NCBI GenBank assembly: GCA_013397845.1
Contig: VZTG01005436.1
Location: 1,483,638-1,547,637 of the forward strand
From: Melanocharis versteri
Lineage: Eukaryota > Chordata > Aves > Passeriformes > Melanocharitidae
Direction: 5' to 3'
DNA: 64,000 bases
Shown here: positions 37,421 through 49,079 of the stretch, piece by piece
How positions within the stretch are numbered: position 1 is the first letter of the stretch
Layout of the letters: every line of letters begins with the position of its first letter
Position numbers and translations under genes: made by a program
The notes under the pieces: generated by a model
The model's input: the letters and a program-made list of their open reading frames with translations, nothing else
Told to the model about the DNA's origin: nothing
The model's database searches: none

Positions 37421-39720
37421 TACACAGTTAAAATTAAGGTTACATCAATATCATCCCCAATCAAGACTCAGGAAATGAAAACCCACTTCTACTAATTGAA
37501 CTGTGTATCTGATCCTTTAATCATTGCTATTAGTACTGTTTTGCTATTGACAGTGTACAGAAGGCACTGTATACTTTGCAAGGAAGGGAATTTCTTCCAT
37601 GCAGAGCAAAACAAATGGTAATATAATAAGCTTTAGAAATCTATTGGGGAAAAAAACTATTCCTGTAAAGAAGCTGAGCTAGTGTTACCCTGAGAACATT
37701 CATTTTTCCATTTCCATTTCCTTTTTTTCAAAAAACTTTACTTCTACTATAAAAAATCAACCCAAAAGTTAAGAGCCCTTTCCATTTTGTTTCTCTTCCA
37801 AGATGCAGACAAGCACCACCACAGATGAGACTGCTAATCTCCAACTCCTAGTTTAAACAATGTACAAATCCAAACAGTTCCTCAGTTTTTCTGATTAATT
37901 AAGATGGAGATTGCAACCAGAAGGACATCTGCCTTATTATACCTTTATAAGATGTGAGAGTCAAATGTCATGTTCTTTCCAAAAGAATTTGAAGGAGAAA
38001 AGGAGGACACTTCTGTTCTTATTTTAGTTTCAGCTTCTACTGTATCACTAAAAGAAATAAAGAAGTGTTTGAAAAACAAGTTTTACTACCAGTTTCCAAG
38101 TTCCACCAGAATTATGCTCATTCATTACCAGAAATTATCTATGAATCAATTCAGCACAGTCAATCTGGGGCGGGACAATGACTTAGTAAAAGGCAGCAGT
38201 GAAAGCCAGCCTATCTACCTATCTATATCCTATCCATAATAATGGCATACATTTTCCTTGGAACTATAATTTACTGTGAGTGATCCCCACTTCCTATACC
38301 CCATGACAAGGAAGCATTAGAGGTTACATTTATTTTTTATGGGTTTTTTTTACCCATTTCCCTAGTTAAACAGGTTAATGAAGTCAATACTATCTGCCTT
38401 GTCAGCCTGCTTACCACCCTCATTAATCACTTTCTGAACTGCTAGTTTTGCTGAAATTTAACTTTGGGGTGGAGAGGTTAAACACACTGTTCCCACAGGT
38501 ATTGTCAAAAGAGACTTCTGGTGAAAGGGAGAGACCTCGAACACACCCCCCTAAGGAGGGACAGGCTGTGGCCTGAATGTATGCACCGGAGAAGCCAACA
38601 TGGGATAGACATCAGGCACAAAACCATGAAAAGTTTCAATCCATGTTTGTGTCATTCCAAGGCTCCAAAGTAAAATTAACCACAAGATAAATCAGTAGAA
38701 GAGATTTCATTAGTACCAGCGGAACTGGTACCAAGGAGCGAATGGCTGTTATCACTTTACAGGGTGTATGAGGAAGAGGAATGGTCGTCTTATACAAGAA
38801 ATACTGTGTTTATCATGTAGTGAAAAAAAGGGAAATAAATGGTAAAATGGTGTTATTGTAAACAACTTTGTACTTCTTTTGTATCTGCTGGAAGGAAATA
38901 AATTCTGTCATACTGTTGATTTTTAACAGCATTTCATTAAACACCAAGAAAGGATATTGCCAGCCTATTCTCTCTCTTCCCACTACCTGCTTGACAAAAA
39001 AAGGGAAAATTCAAAAAGCAAAGACACTCTTCTTACCCTTACAACTTAATAAAACCCTTCTATGCATTGAATGGGGACTGCTGCTTTCATTAGTATAGAT
39101 GACCAAGGGGAATTCATAGCTAAATGAAAATAAAATTTTAAGAAGTTGTTGCCAAGTATACAGCTAAAACTACTTTAAAAATATAAGAATCCTCTGTTCT
39201 ACATAAGAATATATATATTTATCTTTTATTATTTTAGTCCCTTATCTTTCTTAATAATTGTGTTCATTTTTAAAAGACGTGCTGTTGCATCAACACCTGG
39301 GTGGTAGCATGTGGATCACACAGATTTTTAAGGTTATCACAGAGGCAGTGAAACTGCCAAGGTGGGATTTTTCAAGCTTAAGTCATAACTAAACTTCTAC
39401 TATATATCAAGAAATCTCATAGGAAGCAAATCAAACTTTCTAAGGAAGACCAATATTGCCTGTCAACAAAAACAGACTTGGCAGAATTTATAGATGCACA
39501 AAACTGCGGAAAACAGAGGATAGACATAGACTAAAAAACAACCTTTTAAGAAATTATTGCTAATTTCATTCGGTTAGACAGTTTTAAGTGGTTCTGCGAA
39601 ACACTATTCTCCTCTATTTAGCAACTAGTATTATTTCTATTTAAAGCCATTGATAGAAATTTGGTTAATGTGTGATCTAAATAGAATCATTCATCGTTGT
39701 TTTGTTTTCAGATAGCAAGA
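37421..39720. other. AT-rich unique sequence, no gene seen
   Basis: No gene or named repeat. A plus-strand frame of 89 codons at 37970-38239 starts MFFPKEFEGEKEDTS but lacks splice support and ends in YLSISYP from a CTAT-rich patch (CTATCTACCTATCTATATCC, 38210-38229). Confidence 0.5.
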
Positions 39721-40440
39721 GAATAAATGGAGCAGGCAGGCTCCAGAGCAGACACCATGATTCCTTCAAGCTTATTAAACCTCTACAGGGAAGAACAGCC
39801 CTAAAGCACAGGGCAGAGCAATATTACCAAGCATCTCTTCTGAGGTGTGTTATTGCTTCGTAAAGCTGTGAAGGTTCTCTGGGAAGCTCCACAGCAGGCT
39901 GCTCCTGCTGCTGCTGCCCATGTCCAGCTCCTGCTTAGGGCTCACATCCAGTTCCTCAGTTAAGGTCCATTTGCTGTAAAACAGGGTGTCCTTACAGCCA
40001 TGTGGTCACCAACCCGTGGGATGCCTGGAGTCTGCAGGTGAGTCACAACCCGGACACATGTCAGAAGCCCCTGAGAAAGGAACTTTTGGAACTGCTGTTT
40101 GGGTCATAAAAATGAGAGTATAGTCAGGAGGGATGTGGGCACAATGCACCAGAAGCAGGTGGTATGCAGTTCCTTGACACAAAAGGCAAAGAGAATGATG
40201 AGGGAAAACCCTTATAGAATATGTCTTGTTTCCTAAGCAGATTCACTTTTTTTTTTCTTAAAATGTGTGCCTAAAAATTAAAATATTTATGTTTGCAGCA
40301 ATCCTGCCATAATAGGCTGTTCAATATAAAAGGAAATGCAGTTTTCTTCTCTCCACTTTCCCCTTCACTGGCTTGAGTCATGAAGACTGATTTGCCCTAC
40401 TCATATGGGACTGCCATGGTGCAAATCTTGTCTTCCCTGG
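39721..40440. other. Mixed GC block upstream of the LTR
   Basis: GC rises from about 39.84 kb with CTG-rich sequence (CTCCTGCTGCTGCTGCCC at 39900-39917) and drops again around 40.24-40.33 kb, where a T9 run occurs. Could be retroviral internal sequence, but no gag, pol or env-like frame is visible. Confidence 0.3.
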
Positions 40441-40625
40441 GAAGGAAAACCGATGCCTCAAGAGTGATACAGTTGAAAAGGTGATTAAAAGTACTGAGCA
40501 AAGCACCTCCACGCCACGGCCCTTCAAAACTGCTGGATCGCCTGCACGAGCAGCAGCTGAGGCTGAAGGGCCTAAAAGCCCAGATATAAACAAAAGCCGC
40601 TGGTGGACAAGGTTCAGAGCTTAAG

Positions 40626-41105
40626 GGTGTACCTCTGTCCTCAGTGGGACAAGCCTTGTCCATTGATCATGTGACCCTGGGGAGATCAGGTCTATGTGAC
40701 TGGCCAGCAGCCAGACGCCCCCTTGTATCCCTTAATTGGAAGTGACCCGGCCCCCTCTGTATTCCCCCTGGTTGTTCCTGTATGCCCTGCCTCCCTCCGA
40801 TACCCCTGAAAACTGTGTGTGGAATGGAAGTGCGCCCCTTCTCGTCCTGGACTCATTGGGGGTCAAATAAACCCTCGATGCCTTGTACGGGGGGCCGCCT
40901 CTTTCTCATCTGTCTCTAGCATCGCCTGAGCCGAATGGCTCAGTGTGGAAGTGGCTGTGTGTATTCTATCGCATGGGTGAGGGGGCTGGTTTGCAAGGTG
41001 CCAAAGAAGCACCGCCGGGGGTTCCCTAGCTACGGGCACCCCCTGGAATAAGCAGCGGTTTCTCCATCGACCACCCACACGGCGTTACGAAACCTCACAC
41101 CATCA
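40626..41105 (+). mobile_element. Probable solo LTR of an endogenous retrovirus
   Basis: The stretch is strikingly CpG-rich for this window (for example GGCCGCC, ATCGCCTGAGCCG, CACCGCCGGGGG, CACGGCGTTACG) and has an AATAAA at 40866-40871 followed within about 20 bp by TGCCTTGTAC, the order expected of an LTR polyadenylation site. The 3' end reads CGAAACCTCACA, ending in CA as LTRs do. CTTAAG occurs at 40620-40625 and again at 41106-41111, so it may be a 6-bp target duplication, the size made by class II (beta-like) retroviruses. However, the left end would then start GG instead of TG, so the left border is unsure; CpG enrichment already begins near 40440. No primer-binding site, gag, pol or env is visible next to it. 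Family not named. Confidence 0.6.
40866..40871 (+). promoter_or_regulatory. Polyadenylation signal AATAAA within the LTR
   Basis: AATAAA lies in GGGGTCAAATAAACCC, just before a GT-rich stretch. Position inside a CpG-rich element with a CA end supports a retroviral R-region signal and not a host gene 3' end. Confidence 0.5.
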
Positions 41106-41399
41106 CTTAAGACATCATAGTACTTCAGTTTTTCGTTACAAAATAAGTATATCTGCCGTGGTGGTCTCTAGATTGCTGCCTAGAAAAACAACAAGGAGGC
41201 TGCCACACCTGTCCTTTGCTGTGCCAGGCAGAACCACATGATGGACAGTAAAGGACAGATCTTCGGATGCCTGGAAACAGCCATAACTTAACTTCAAAGG
41301 CTGCTGAGATGACAGCACAGAGAAAGGGAAGAAAAGTCATCCCAAAATGTATGTAGCTTTAGACTTTGGAAGCAAAATTAAAACAATCTTCAGATTGTT

Positions 41400-41960
41400 T
41401 CAAGACTGACTCACCCACAACAGAAGGATGTAGTAGGAGTGCAATATGCTAATTGAGCATATCCCTTTTATTTGTATGCAGATGCACACAATTACAGGCA
41501 TAAAGATGTTGGGATGTACCCGAAATAATGTATTTTCTCCCTATAAAATATTTATGACTGATCTAATCTTACATTAAATGTTTCTTAATAATGGCAAACA
41601 TTTGAGGTATTATAATTGGTGAATTGCTAGAAAATGTCATGAAACTAAATGCTTAAAATGTAGAAATTACCTTTAAGTCATCTCATTTGAATGAAATTAT
41701 AAAAAATTATGTTCTGTTCATTATTTTATGTATGTTTTATTACAATAATGTGGTTTAGTTTATGTAACAAAAGGATCCTAATTAGATCTTTCTTAAATAG
41801 ATACAAGTTTATCAGTTAGCATATCCTGGGTAAACCATTCCAACTAATGCATTCATTGCCGCTAATGCCGTGTTTTAATTCTTTCCAGTTGCTAGAGGAG
41901 TTATTTATACGCACAGCATGGAAGCTTATACTCATGCTTCTTTGACTGCACATGAAAATA
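41400..41960. other. Constrained-looking AT-rich block with octamer-like palindrome
   Basis: ATATGCT at 41444-41450 and AGCATAT at 41456-41462 are perfect inverted repeats around AATTG, and the left arm reads ATGCTAAT, an octamer/POU-type site. TAAT cores, TTTATGA and CATTTGAATGAAAT stretches follow to about 41.95 kb with no simple repeats. The density of homeodomain-like words resembles vertebrate developmental enhancers, but AT-rich DNA gives such words by chance. Confidence 0.25.
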
Positions 41961-43295
41961 GAGGACATTCAAGTAGAGAGAGAGGGTAGAAAATTAACAA
42001 TTTTAAATCTCAAACCAACACACATTTTCAATAAAAGAAAAAACAAATAGATGAACACACCATGATAAATAAAACATGTGCTTTGACATCTCCTGGATTT
42101 AGTAGACAAATTGATTTATATCTCTTAAGTAAGAGACAACAAGGAATACTTGCTTTTTGAAAACTGGCACACTACTTAGAAACCAGAATGTTTTTATTTA
42201 ATTATGATAATTGTCTATTAACATTCTAATGCATGCTAAAACATTAGAAGCTCTTCCTTGCCTTCCCTCTCCCATTATGACAAATTCATCCAAATTCCCT
42301 TCCTTCCAACTCCTTTCTGTCAATACAGATGAAGTTAAAGAAAATCAGTGAGAAAAAGAAGAGGAGGAAAAGCATTTTGTTTTAAAGTGTCATTGCCTAT
42401 GTTACAAATTCACAAGCATCAAAATAAATGAGGACAACTGACGAATTATGTATGTGCTTTGCCAGCAATCAATCCTCACTCCCAGCCCCAAAAAATCTTT
42501 AGTTCTCTTTGAAAACACTAGACGCTAAACATATTTCTACAGTTCCTTCTTAAAAGCATTGTATCTTTTTGTCTTAACACTTTGGCCTGATTTCTGGAGA
42601 AATTAGGCTTGATGAGATCATGTTTTTTTCCTAGGTACAGTGATTTTTTAACTTGTTGGCCAAATATAATCAAATCTGAGTTTCGGATAGTGATCTCATG
42701 TCTAAATAGTATTAGAGGAATTTTATTATATCAATAGCTTATCGTGTAAGGCCAGCACACTTCAGAATGCAAACCAACATCTCCTCAAATGCACATGCCT
42801 GCTGAAATCCAACAGTAAGCCCTGTCAAAATAATCCTGGAGAGAAGGGCTTGTGTACTTTTTTTTGCCCCTTATTCTCACTTTTAATGAAAGACAGCTTT
42901 CTTGAATTTGTAACAGTAAAGAAAATGGTAAAATAGTAGCTTTTCCACCAGAATTTTATAGACAAAATGTCGCCTGGTTATTCTGGAATTTCCATTCCAG
43001 TTTTAGCACATTATTATCACAGCTCATGATGTAAGTTTTATATTTATCACTTACTCATGGTATAAGTATTCTATATGTACTACTGTGTTTTACATACATG
43101 AATATGTATATATACATACACATTTGCACATCGATACGTGCCAGTTGAAACATTTCATCTTTTCTTAACTAAGAGATTTTCTGTTTGTACTATAATATAA
43201 ACGTTTAGCGTTTCTAGAAACAATCAGATTTTTGAAACTACGGTGAAAGGAAGCTCTTCTATAGCACTTCTTACAAGCAGTCACATGGAAAAGAC
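41961..43295. other. AT-rich unique sequence, no gene seen
   Basis: No named repeat. A TA/CA-rich patch (ATATGTATATATACATACAC) lies at about 43102-43121. All frames closed at short spacing. Confidence 0.55.
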
Positions 43296-43299
43296 AAGG

Positions 43300-43541
43300 T
43301 GTAAGGGGTACAAGTTACTCCTGGAGAGATTCTGACTGCTCACACGAGGAAAATTCTTCACAATGAGAACAATCAGGCATTGGAATAACCTCCCCAGAGA
43401 AGTGGTGATTTCCTCAACACTGGACACTTTGGCTGGACAGGGTGCTGGGCCATCTTGTTGAGATAGGGTTTTTGCTAAGAATGGTTGGATCGGGTGATCC
43501 TTGAGAACCCTTCCAATCTGGAATTCTTTGACTCTGTGATT
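43300..43541 (+). mobile_element. CR1 LINE, 3' end, copy 1
   Basis: The sequence follows the avian CR1 order: AAATTCTTCACAATGAG, then CATTGGAATAACCTCCCC, AGAGAAGTGGTGAT, later GGTGATCCTTGAGAACCC, TTCCAATCTGGAATTC and a decayed tail ACTCTGTGATTC. It represents only the end of ORF2 and the 3' UTR, and is diverged. The tail directly abuts the next CR1 copy. Confidence 0.9.
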
Positions 43542-43741
43542 CGGAAAGAGTTCTTCACTGAAAAGGTGACTAGGAAGTGAAAAAAGCTCCCCAGTGAAGC
43601 CACAGCCCCAAGCCTGTCAGCATTCAAGAAGTGTTTGAACAACACTAGACACTTGGTTTAACTTTTAGGTTGCTCCATGTGGAGTCAGGAGTTGATCCTT
43701 GAGTCCCTTCCAGCTCAGGATAGTTTATGATTCTATGATTC
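43542..43741 (+). mobile_element. CR1 LINE, 3' end, copy 2 (different subfamily)
   Basis: Starts GAAAGAGTTCTTCACTGAAAAGGTGAC and runs through CCCCAGTGAAGCCACAGCCC, AAGCCTGTCAGCATTCAAGAA, GGAGTTGATCCTTGAGTCCC and CAGCTCAGGATAGTTTATG to a tail ATTCTATGATTC. The CACAGCCCCAAGCCTGTCAG segment is shared with a CR1 subfamily different from copy 1. Two CR1 3' ends in the same orientation lie back to back, so the second probably inserted at or recombined near the tail of the first. Confidence 0.88.
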
Positions 43742-45590
43742 ACTATCATGGGCTCCTGGACAAACGGCAATAAAAAACACATGCCAAATAGATTTTCCTG
43801 GTGAAAACATATGTTTGATACACACAAAAAGCGGGAACTTGAATAGTTCGCAAACCAAAATATACACAAGGAAATGTAATACACGTAAGTACACACAAGC
43901 CAAAGACTCAAATAAAGGGAATAGTCCTATTCCCTTCACCATGCCTTTGAATTGTCACTCACCATTTTCAGAAGAAAGCTCTTCATTCCAATTTAAGGAA
44001 TAGTTGGTTTTATGTATTGTCTTTAGATATAACATAGTATTGTTCAGCTCTCTCCAGCGATTCATTGACCACAGGTAGGCAACTCCCTTCTTTGCCTCTT
44101 GAAATATTATAATCCCACTCTGTGTCCTCTCTATTTAATTGCAGTCTATATTAAAAATGGACTCTCCCAGATATTATAGCATATGAAAATCTGAGAATAT
44201 TTTCCACCAATTTCAAGAAAAAAAAATGAAAAAAAATCTATACGATCTTAAGGACTAGGATCAGAATTATCTTACATGACTAATATAAAATGCAAACTTC
44301 TGTAGATTTAGGAAAGCAACGTGACTAACTTTAGATTCAGGGACCATTTTTGAGGAGATATGGTTTGTTATAAAATGGATAAAGAATAGTAGAGAACATG
44401 CTAAAATAGAAGCATTTTCTCAGTGCTTAATTTTCTCTTCAGCTTCCTCTTCCTTACAATTAGATAGTGGAACATACTTAAATAATCATAGGAGTTATTA
44501 TCACTTTAGGTATAAGGAGGTTATAATTTAGCAACACTGCTACTCTGTTGAAGCTCAAGAAATTTAATCCATGATACACCTAAATAAAAGATCTCTGCTT
44601 ATGAAAATAACATTACCAAGCATACTATCCAAATAATGAATCCCGGGCTGCACATTTTAAATAGATTCCCAGGAGTAGCAGTGTTGGTTCACTAAAAAAA
44701 AAAAAAAAATTTCAGAAAACTATAACATTAATTCTGTTAAAGCAAAATGAATAGAAGGCATGAGTACATTTACCCTCCCTTGGACAATCCATTTCTTCAC
44801 ATGGACAAGTCTAAAGCACCTTGATCTCTCTGTCTCTTTTAATCACTTTTTCCTAGACAGAAAAATAGCAGAAGTAATGAACCGAAAAAAAAATTACAGG
44901 TCTCAAATTAAACAACAGAGACCTATTTAAAATAAAAAAAGTTATCCATTTATCACTACAAATTTGACACTACTGTGCCAATATGAACTAGAATTTCAAA
45001 CCTTGTGGTCAATGAAGCATAAAATAGATTGTCAGAAATACTGTCTGAAATACGAATCCACTGAAGACAAATGCTTGAAAATACCTAAGATAATTTAAGA
45101 GAATAAAAATTGGCTGAATACACCTCTAAAAAGTCTCTGCCACCCTATCTCAATTCATAAATGGCTTTCTCCTAGTGACTGTTTCATAAAAGTAGTAAAA
45201 ACAAGCTTCTGATTCCTACATTTGAAAACGCTGTGCATTTCTGTGGTAAGCTAAATCACTTTTTATCTGGAAATTATTTACTCTGGAATAGAAACTAATA
45301 GCAAAATAATAAGCTTTCCCTTACACTGAAGCAATCCTCTTGGAATATTCAGGAGGCTGTGTTATGAAGCCCATGGTGTACTGACCACAATGTTGTATGA
45401 AGCAGAGCATTACCACAAAAATTACAAATGAAGAGGCACATTAAGTGGCTTTAACACAAAACAGAAATAATAATTTTTAAAAAAAATAGGAAAAAACCAT
45501 ACTTGTTATGTGCCAGTTGAGAACAATCATCCCTCAACAAATATCTAAATTTTGGTCAGCCTGAATCCCACTGTGCCACATTAAAGCTCA
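43742..45590. other. AT-rich unique sequence, no gene seen
   Basis: Short open frames only; the two minus-strand frames at 43645-43942 run into the CR1 and are not genes. An A16 run sits at 44694-44709 and A-rich stretches occur at 44218-44235 and 45475-45492. Confidence 0.55.
44694..44709. repeat. Poly(A) run, 16 bases
   Basis: Uninterrupted A16 after GGTTCACT and before TTTCAGAAAAC. No retroposon body recognised upstream. Confidence 0.85.
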
Positions 45591-45599
45591 GTTAGGATG

Positions 45600-45721
45600 A
45601 AGATGGCTACGGCAAGCTGCGGTGGTTCTCCTACCAGGTTGATTGTCTCGGCTAGATACCCTCCGTAGCTCTGCTTCCAGGGTACCTGGACTAAACCAGG
45701 GTAATGGAGTGCTGTGTACCC
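45600..45721. other. GC-richer patch with two strong inverted repeats
   Basis: GCTACGG (45606-45612) pairs exactly with CCGTAGC (45663-45669). Directly after it, GGGTAC (45680-45685) pairs with GTACCC (45716-45721) and encloses a smaller CTGG/CCAG stem (45686-45689 with 45696-45699) around a six-base loop ACTAAA. The two domains form a hairpin-hinge-hairpin layout in a setting that is otherwise AT-rich. AGATCACA follows at 45727-45734, but a box H between the hairpins is not evident, so an H/ACA snoRNA is not supported. Alternatively this is a remnant of a tRNA-derived SINE or an enhancer. Confidence 0.25.
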
Positions 45722-46320
45722 CTCTTAGATCACATTTTGGCCAGGGTGATTTCAGCTCTGCTGTTACGGTTCCATGGCTGGGCTACTTCTCTGTTTGTGA
45801 TTGCCCTTTTGCTATTTAATGAGAATACTACAGAACTGAAGTAATCCAATTCTAAAATAAGAGCAATTATGTTAAGAAGGTAAATGAAAACAAATATCTC
45901 TTTATCCTTATACATTCCCTAATTAAAAAAAATTAAAAACAATAATTAAAAACAAAGGGTATTTAGCAAGCTTTGAGTTTTTCCTTATCCTTATTGTTCA
46001 ATTAAAATGATCACAAGCTAATCTATGATATGCTAAATAATGGGGGGAGGTGAATCTGTATATTCTAACTATGTTTTTCCCTGTAAGAATAAATAGAATG
46101 GAATAGAATATCAAAAAGAAATGCTGAAACTTGTCTGGGATTATTTATAAATAAGCCAAAATTAATAAGGAATGAAACAGCAGGTGTGCTTACATTGAAA
46201 AAAATCAGAGTCATCTCAGAACACCCAACTGTGGCTTCATTCAAAACACTGACAGTCTCCAACACAGAGTTTCTGAATTTGTAAACAATCTCTCACCTTT
46301 ATTTTGGCCAGTGGACAACA

Positions 46321-46584
46321 GTGGCCGGTGAGGGAAGCATTCAGACAGACTGCAAAGAAATTGGATTCACTGCCTCTGAAAGATGGCAAAAATTCAGGGT
46401 TAAAACAACCCTGCTTCTTGATATCAGCATATGGAGGGATGTATTATTTGCAGCTGGAATTGGGGAATGTCTGACCAGTGACAGAAAAAGAGCTGATGGC
46501 TCAGTAGCAGAAAGGGAATTAAATAATTACCCTTTCATTGTGCAGATACTAGAGGGCACTCTAATGCTCCAGGTGTTTTTTTGA
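46321..46584 (+). other. Open frame of 87 codons, unrecognised
   Basis: The frame begins at a GTG, preceded by a pyrimidine-containing tract ending TTTTGGCCAG at 46312, and reads a balanced peptide (for example GECLTSDRKRADGSVAEREL). No donor closes it before the stop at 46582, and no domain is visible. It may be an exon of an unknown transcript or chance. Confidence 0.15.
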
Positions 46585-46899
46585 CATATTTTTCCCTCCG
46601 TCTCTCCCATTACATTTAGTCCCTGCAATCACACAATACCAAGAACACTTTGGTCCAACACATTTTCCAGATATGGAATCAGGAGAGGATGAGTTTGGGC
46701 TTTTGTTCACTTCCTGACCCCATCTGACAAAGTCTGGAATCGTTTTGCAATATTTACAGTGATTCAGAGGTAGGGTTTTAAGAAGTACAATTAACCTTGA
46801 TTTGAAAATCTGAGAGGCAAGCTAGGAATGAGTATCCCACTGCAGCTTTCAGCCCACATTCAGAGGCAAAGATATCCAATAATTCTCAGCAGTAAGCCC

Positions 46900-47260
46900 C
46901 AGGACTGTAAATATAATGGCAACCTGAAATCTTCATGAGTTTCCATTTAGTATTCCTGCATCGTAAGTAGGAACATGATATTTACCAGTGATTGATATCC
47001 GAGGAACATAATCTGTCTTACACGAGGTTATTTATTTATGAAGAGTCCTGCAGCTGTGCCTGGAGACAGAGTGGATGCTCTGTGAAATGGAATGGGTGTA
47101 TATATGTATGCCCTGTTTTCGGTGTCAAACTGTGACCTTTTATCTAAAATTCCTTGGGTGGTGAATCTTCATACAATCTTATGGCAATGGCTTAATGATG
47201 TTAGCAAAAGAGTGTAGCCAAGAACTCCTGTCTCCTCCTCTTAGTTCAGATTCCTTCACA
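46900..47260. other. Constrained-looking non-coding block
   Basis: The sequence lacks simple repeats and holds regulatory-looking words such as ATTGATATCCGAGG, GAGGTTATTTATTTATG, TGTGACCTTTTATC and CTTATGGCAATGGCTTAATG. The TGACCTTT word resembles a nuclear-receptor half site. Judged from texture alone; no conservation data available here. Confidence 0.2.
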
Positions 47261-47787
47261 GACGGGATTCTTCTTGCACATAAAAACAACTGGCAGTATT
47301 TTAAACATATCTTCTCGGTTTGCCATATCTGCAAACAAATCAAGCAGTGAACTCATGAACACCACACGTGAGTGGGCTTAAAGTCAACTCTTACTCTTTT
47401 GCTTGAACAAAAGATAAAAGCATATTTGCAGTAAAGTTCAAGTTTCATTGTTTGCATGAAAGGAAAGTGACGGAAGGTAATGTGTGGGTATCTATGGCTA
47501 ACAGCATTTCAAAGCTATCAGGTGCTTAGAGGGAAATTGGGCCCATTCCGAATATTAGAAGCATGTTATTTAAAATGTTATGACCTTTAGATTAAGGGGT
47601 AAATCCTCAGTAAATTCCTAAGTAAACTGCACTAGTGGCAAGGATTCGACTTCAGTTTTTCATTCTTTTGATGAAAGCACCTAACACAGAACTCCTACAC
47701 ATTCTTACTCAACACACTAAAGGACAATATCCAAAGTTCAGAAAGTGCCAAATCTGAAAGTCAGGTAAGCCCTTTGTTTCTGCATCA

Positions 47788-47820
47788 CAATTATTCCTGT
47801 GAGAATCACAGGAATAATTG
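47788..47820. repeat. Perfect 14-bp inverted repeat (hairpin)
   Basis: CAATTATTCCTGTG (47788-47801) and CACAGGAATAATTG (47807-47820) are exact reverse complements around AGAAT. Pairing stops at both outer ends (A opposite A). The stem is too short for a microRNA precursor on its own and does not end in a T-run that would mark a Pol III transcript. It may be a recent template-switch (snap-back) event. Confidence 0.85.
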
Positions 47821-47837
47821 AAATAAATAAATAAATA
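47821..47837. repeat. (AAAT)n simple repeat
   Basis: Four AAAT units directly follow the right arm of the hairpin. Confidence 0.8.
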
Positions 47838-49079
47838 GAAGGTTTTATCTTGAAATACCTCAGACTTCAAAAACACGCCAGTCTACCTGAACTCACATTA
47901 ATATATTTGGCACCTATGAAATTACCATCAAGCTCCTTCAAGGCATGCTGCTGTATGGGGTATCTTTATATGCACATCTTCAGGCAACGACTTGATCTCC
48001 CTGTGATTGATAGAGGCACTTACCACAACAGAATCCTAATCAAGACACAGATCCTCTGGAGAAATAAGAACACGTAATAGTGACAGTAGTGCTTTAATAT
48101 CCAACTAAGCAAGAATCATCTCTTCTTGAAGTGAACATTTTTTTCCCCTATTATTAACATACATGAAATATTGGGGCTAACTGGTATCCCTATGAGCACT
48201 CTCTGGTCTTCTGCAGAATACCAGACAGAACTACACAGCAGTGTGATGAGATAGCATACATATTAGTAAGTCTGGGGTTTTTCATATAAATACTTTTGCA
48301 CTGGAAGTGCTTACTTACAGAGCAGAAGGGAGAAGCTTGAAAAAGCAGATTATTATTTTATCATTTCAAAAAATCAAGAGCCCCAGCATTTCAGACCATA
48401 ACTGTATGTGCTTCCTGAAAACGGATGCATCTGTGAATTCTGGGGTGACAAGGGAGTATAAGAACCCAAAAAGATTTTTATGTTTGGAGGTATATCAAAT
48501 GTGTTGCTTTAGGCCAGTGGGGAACAACAGATGAAAAGCTAGTGGAGAAAGGCTAGGTAAGGGGCTAGATTTAGGATAACAACCCTACCAAATACTTGAG
48601 ACTATTTGTTGTCCCCCTTCTCCCATGAAGTCCATAAGACATTGGCATCCCCTGCCAACCCCTGCAAAACGGAGATAAGATACAATGTTTGATACAGATA
48701 AACTCCAGATCTTTCAAATTAAAAACACAACTAAAATGATAAATATTAGATGGAAGGAATATACCTATGATAAACAATTCTGTTGATGAAATGCAATTAG
48801 TAATCTTATTAGTTGATTCTGGAAAAACATGTTTGTTCAGAGCCTGCAATAAACAGCCAAATGTTCCTTCATCAGAAAGTGCAAATCAGTCAACTTAGTT
48901 AAGAACTATTCTAAGAACACTTAATAGCATCCAGGTTCAGTGACTGATTTTCTATTTTAAGCTGGAAGAGAGGTACAACACAAACAATCTGGAGGATAAA
49001 AGCCTGACAGCAAAATCTCCACACATACGAAAGAAAATAACGTGCCTATGACAGCTACAACAGCAGCAATTTTCAGCTT

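Larger units (their letters stand above)
47261..49075. other. AT-rich unique sequence with a perfect hairpin
   Basis: Apart from the hairpin at 47788-47820 and the following AAAT run, this stretch has only short unrecognised open frames (up to 92 codons). Confidence 0.5.

Noticed and set aside
43645..43942. Minus-strand frames of 69-88 codons
   Set aside because: They run antisense through CR1 sequence and have no recognisable content or splice support.
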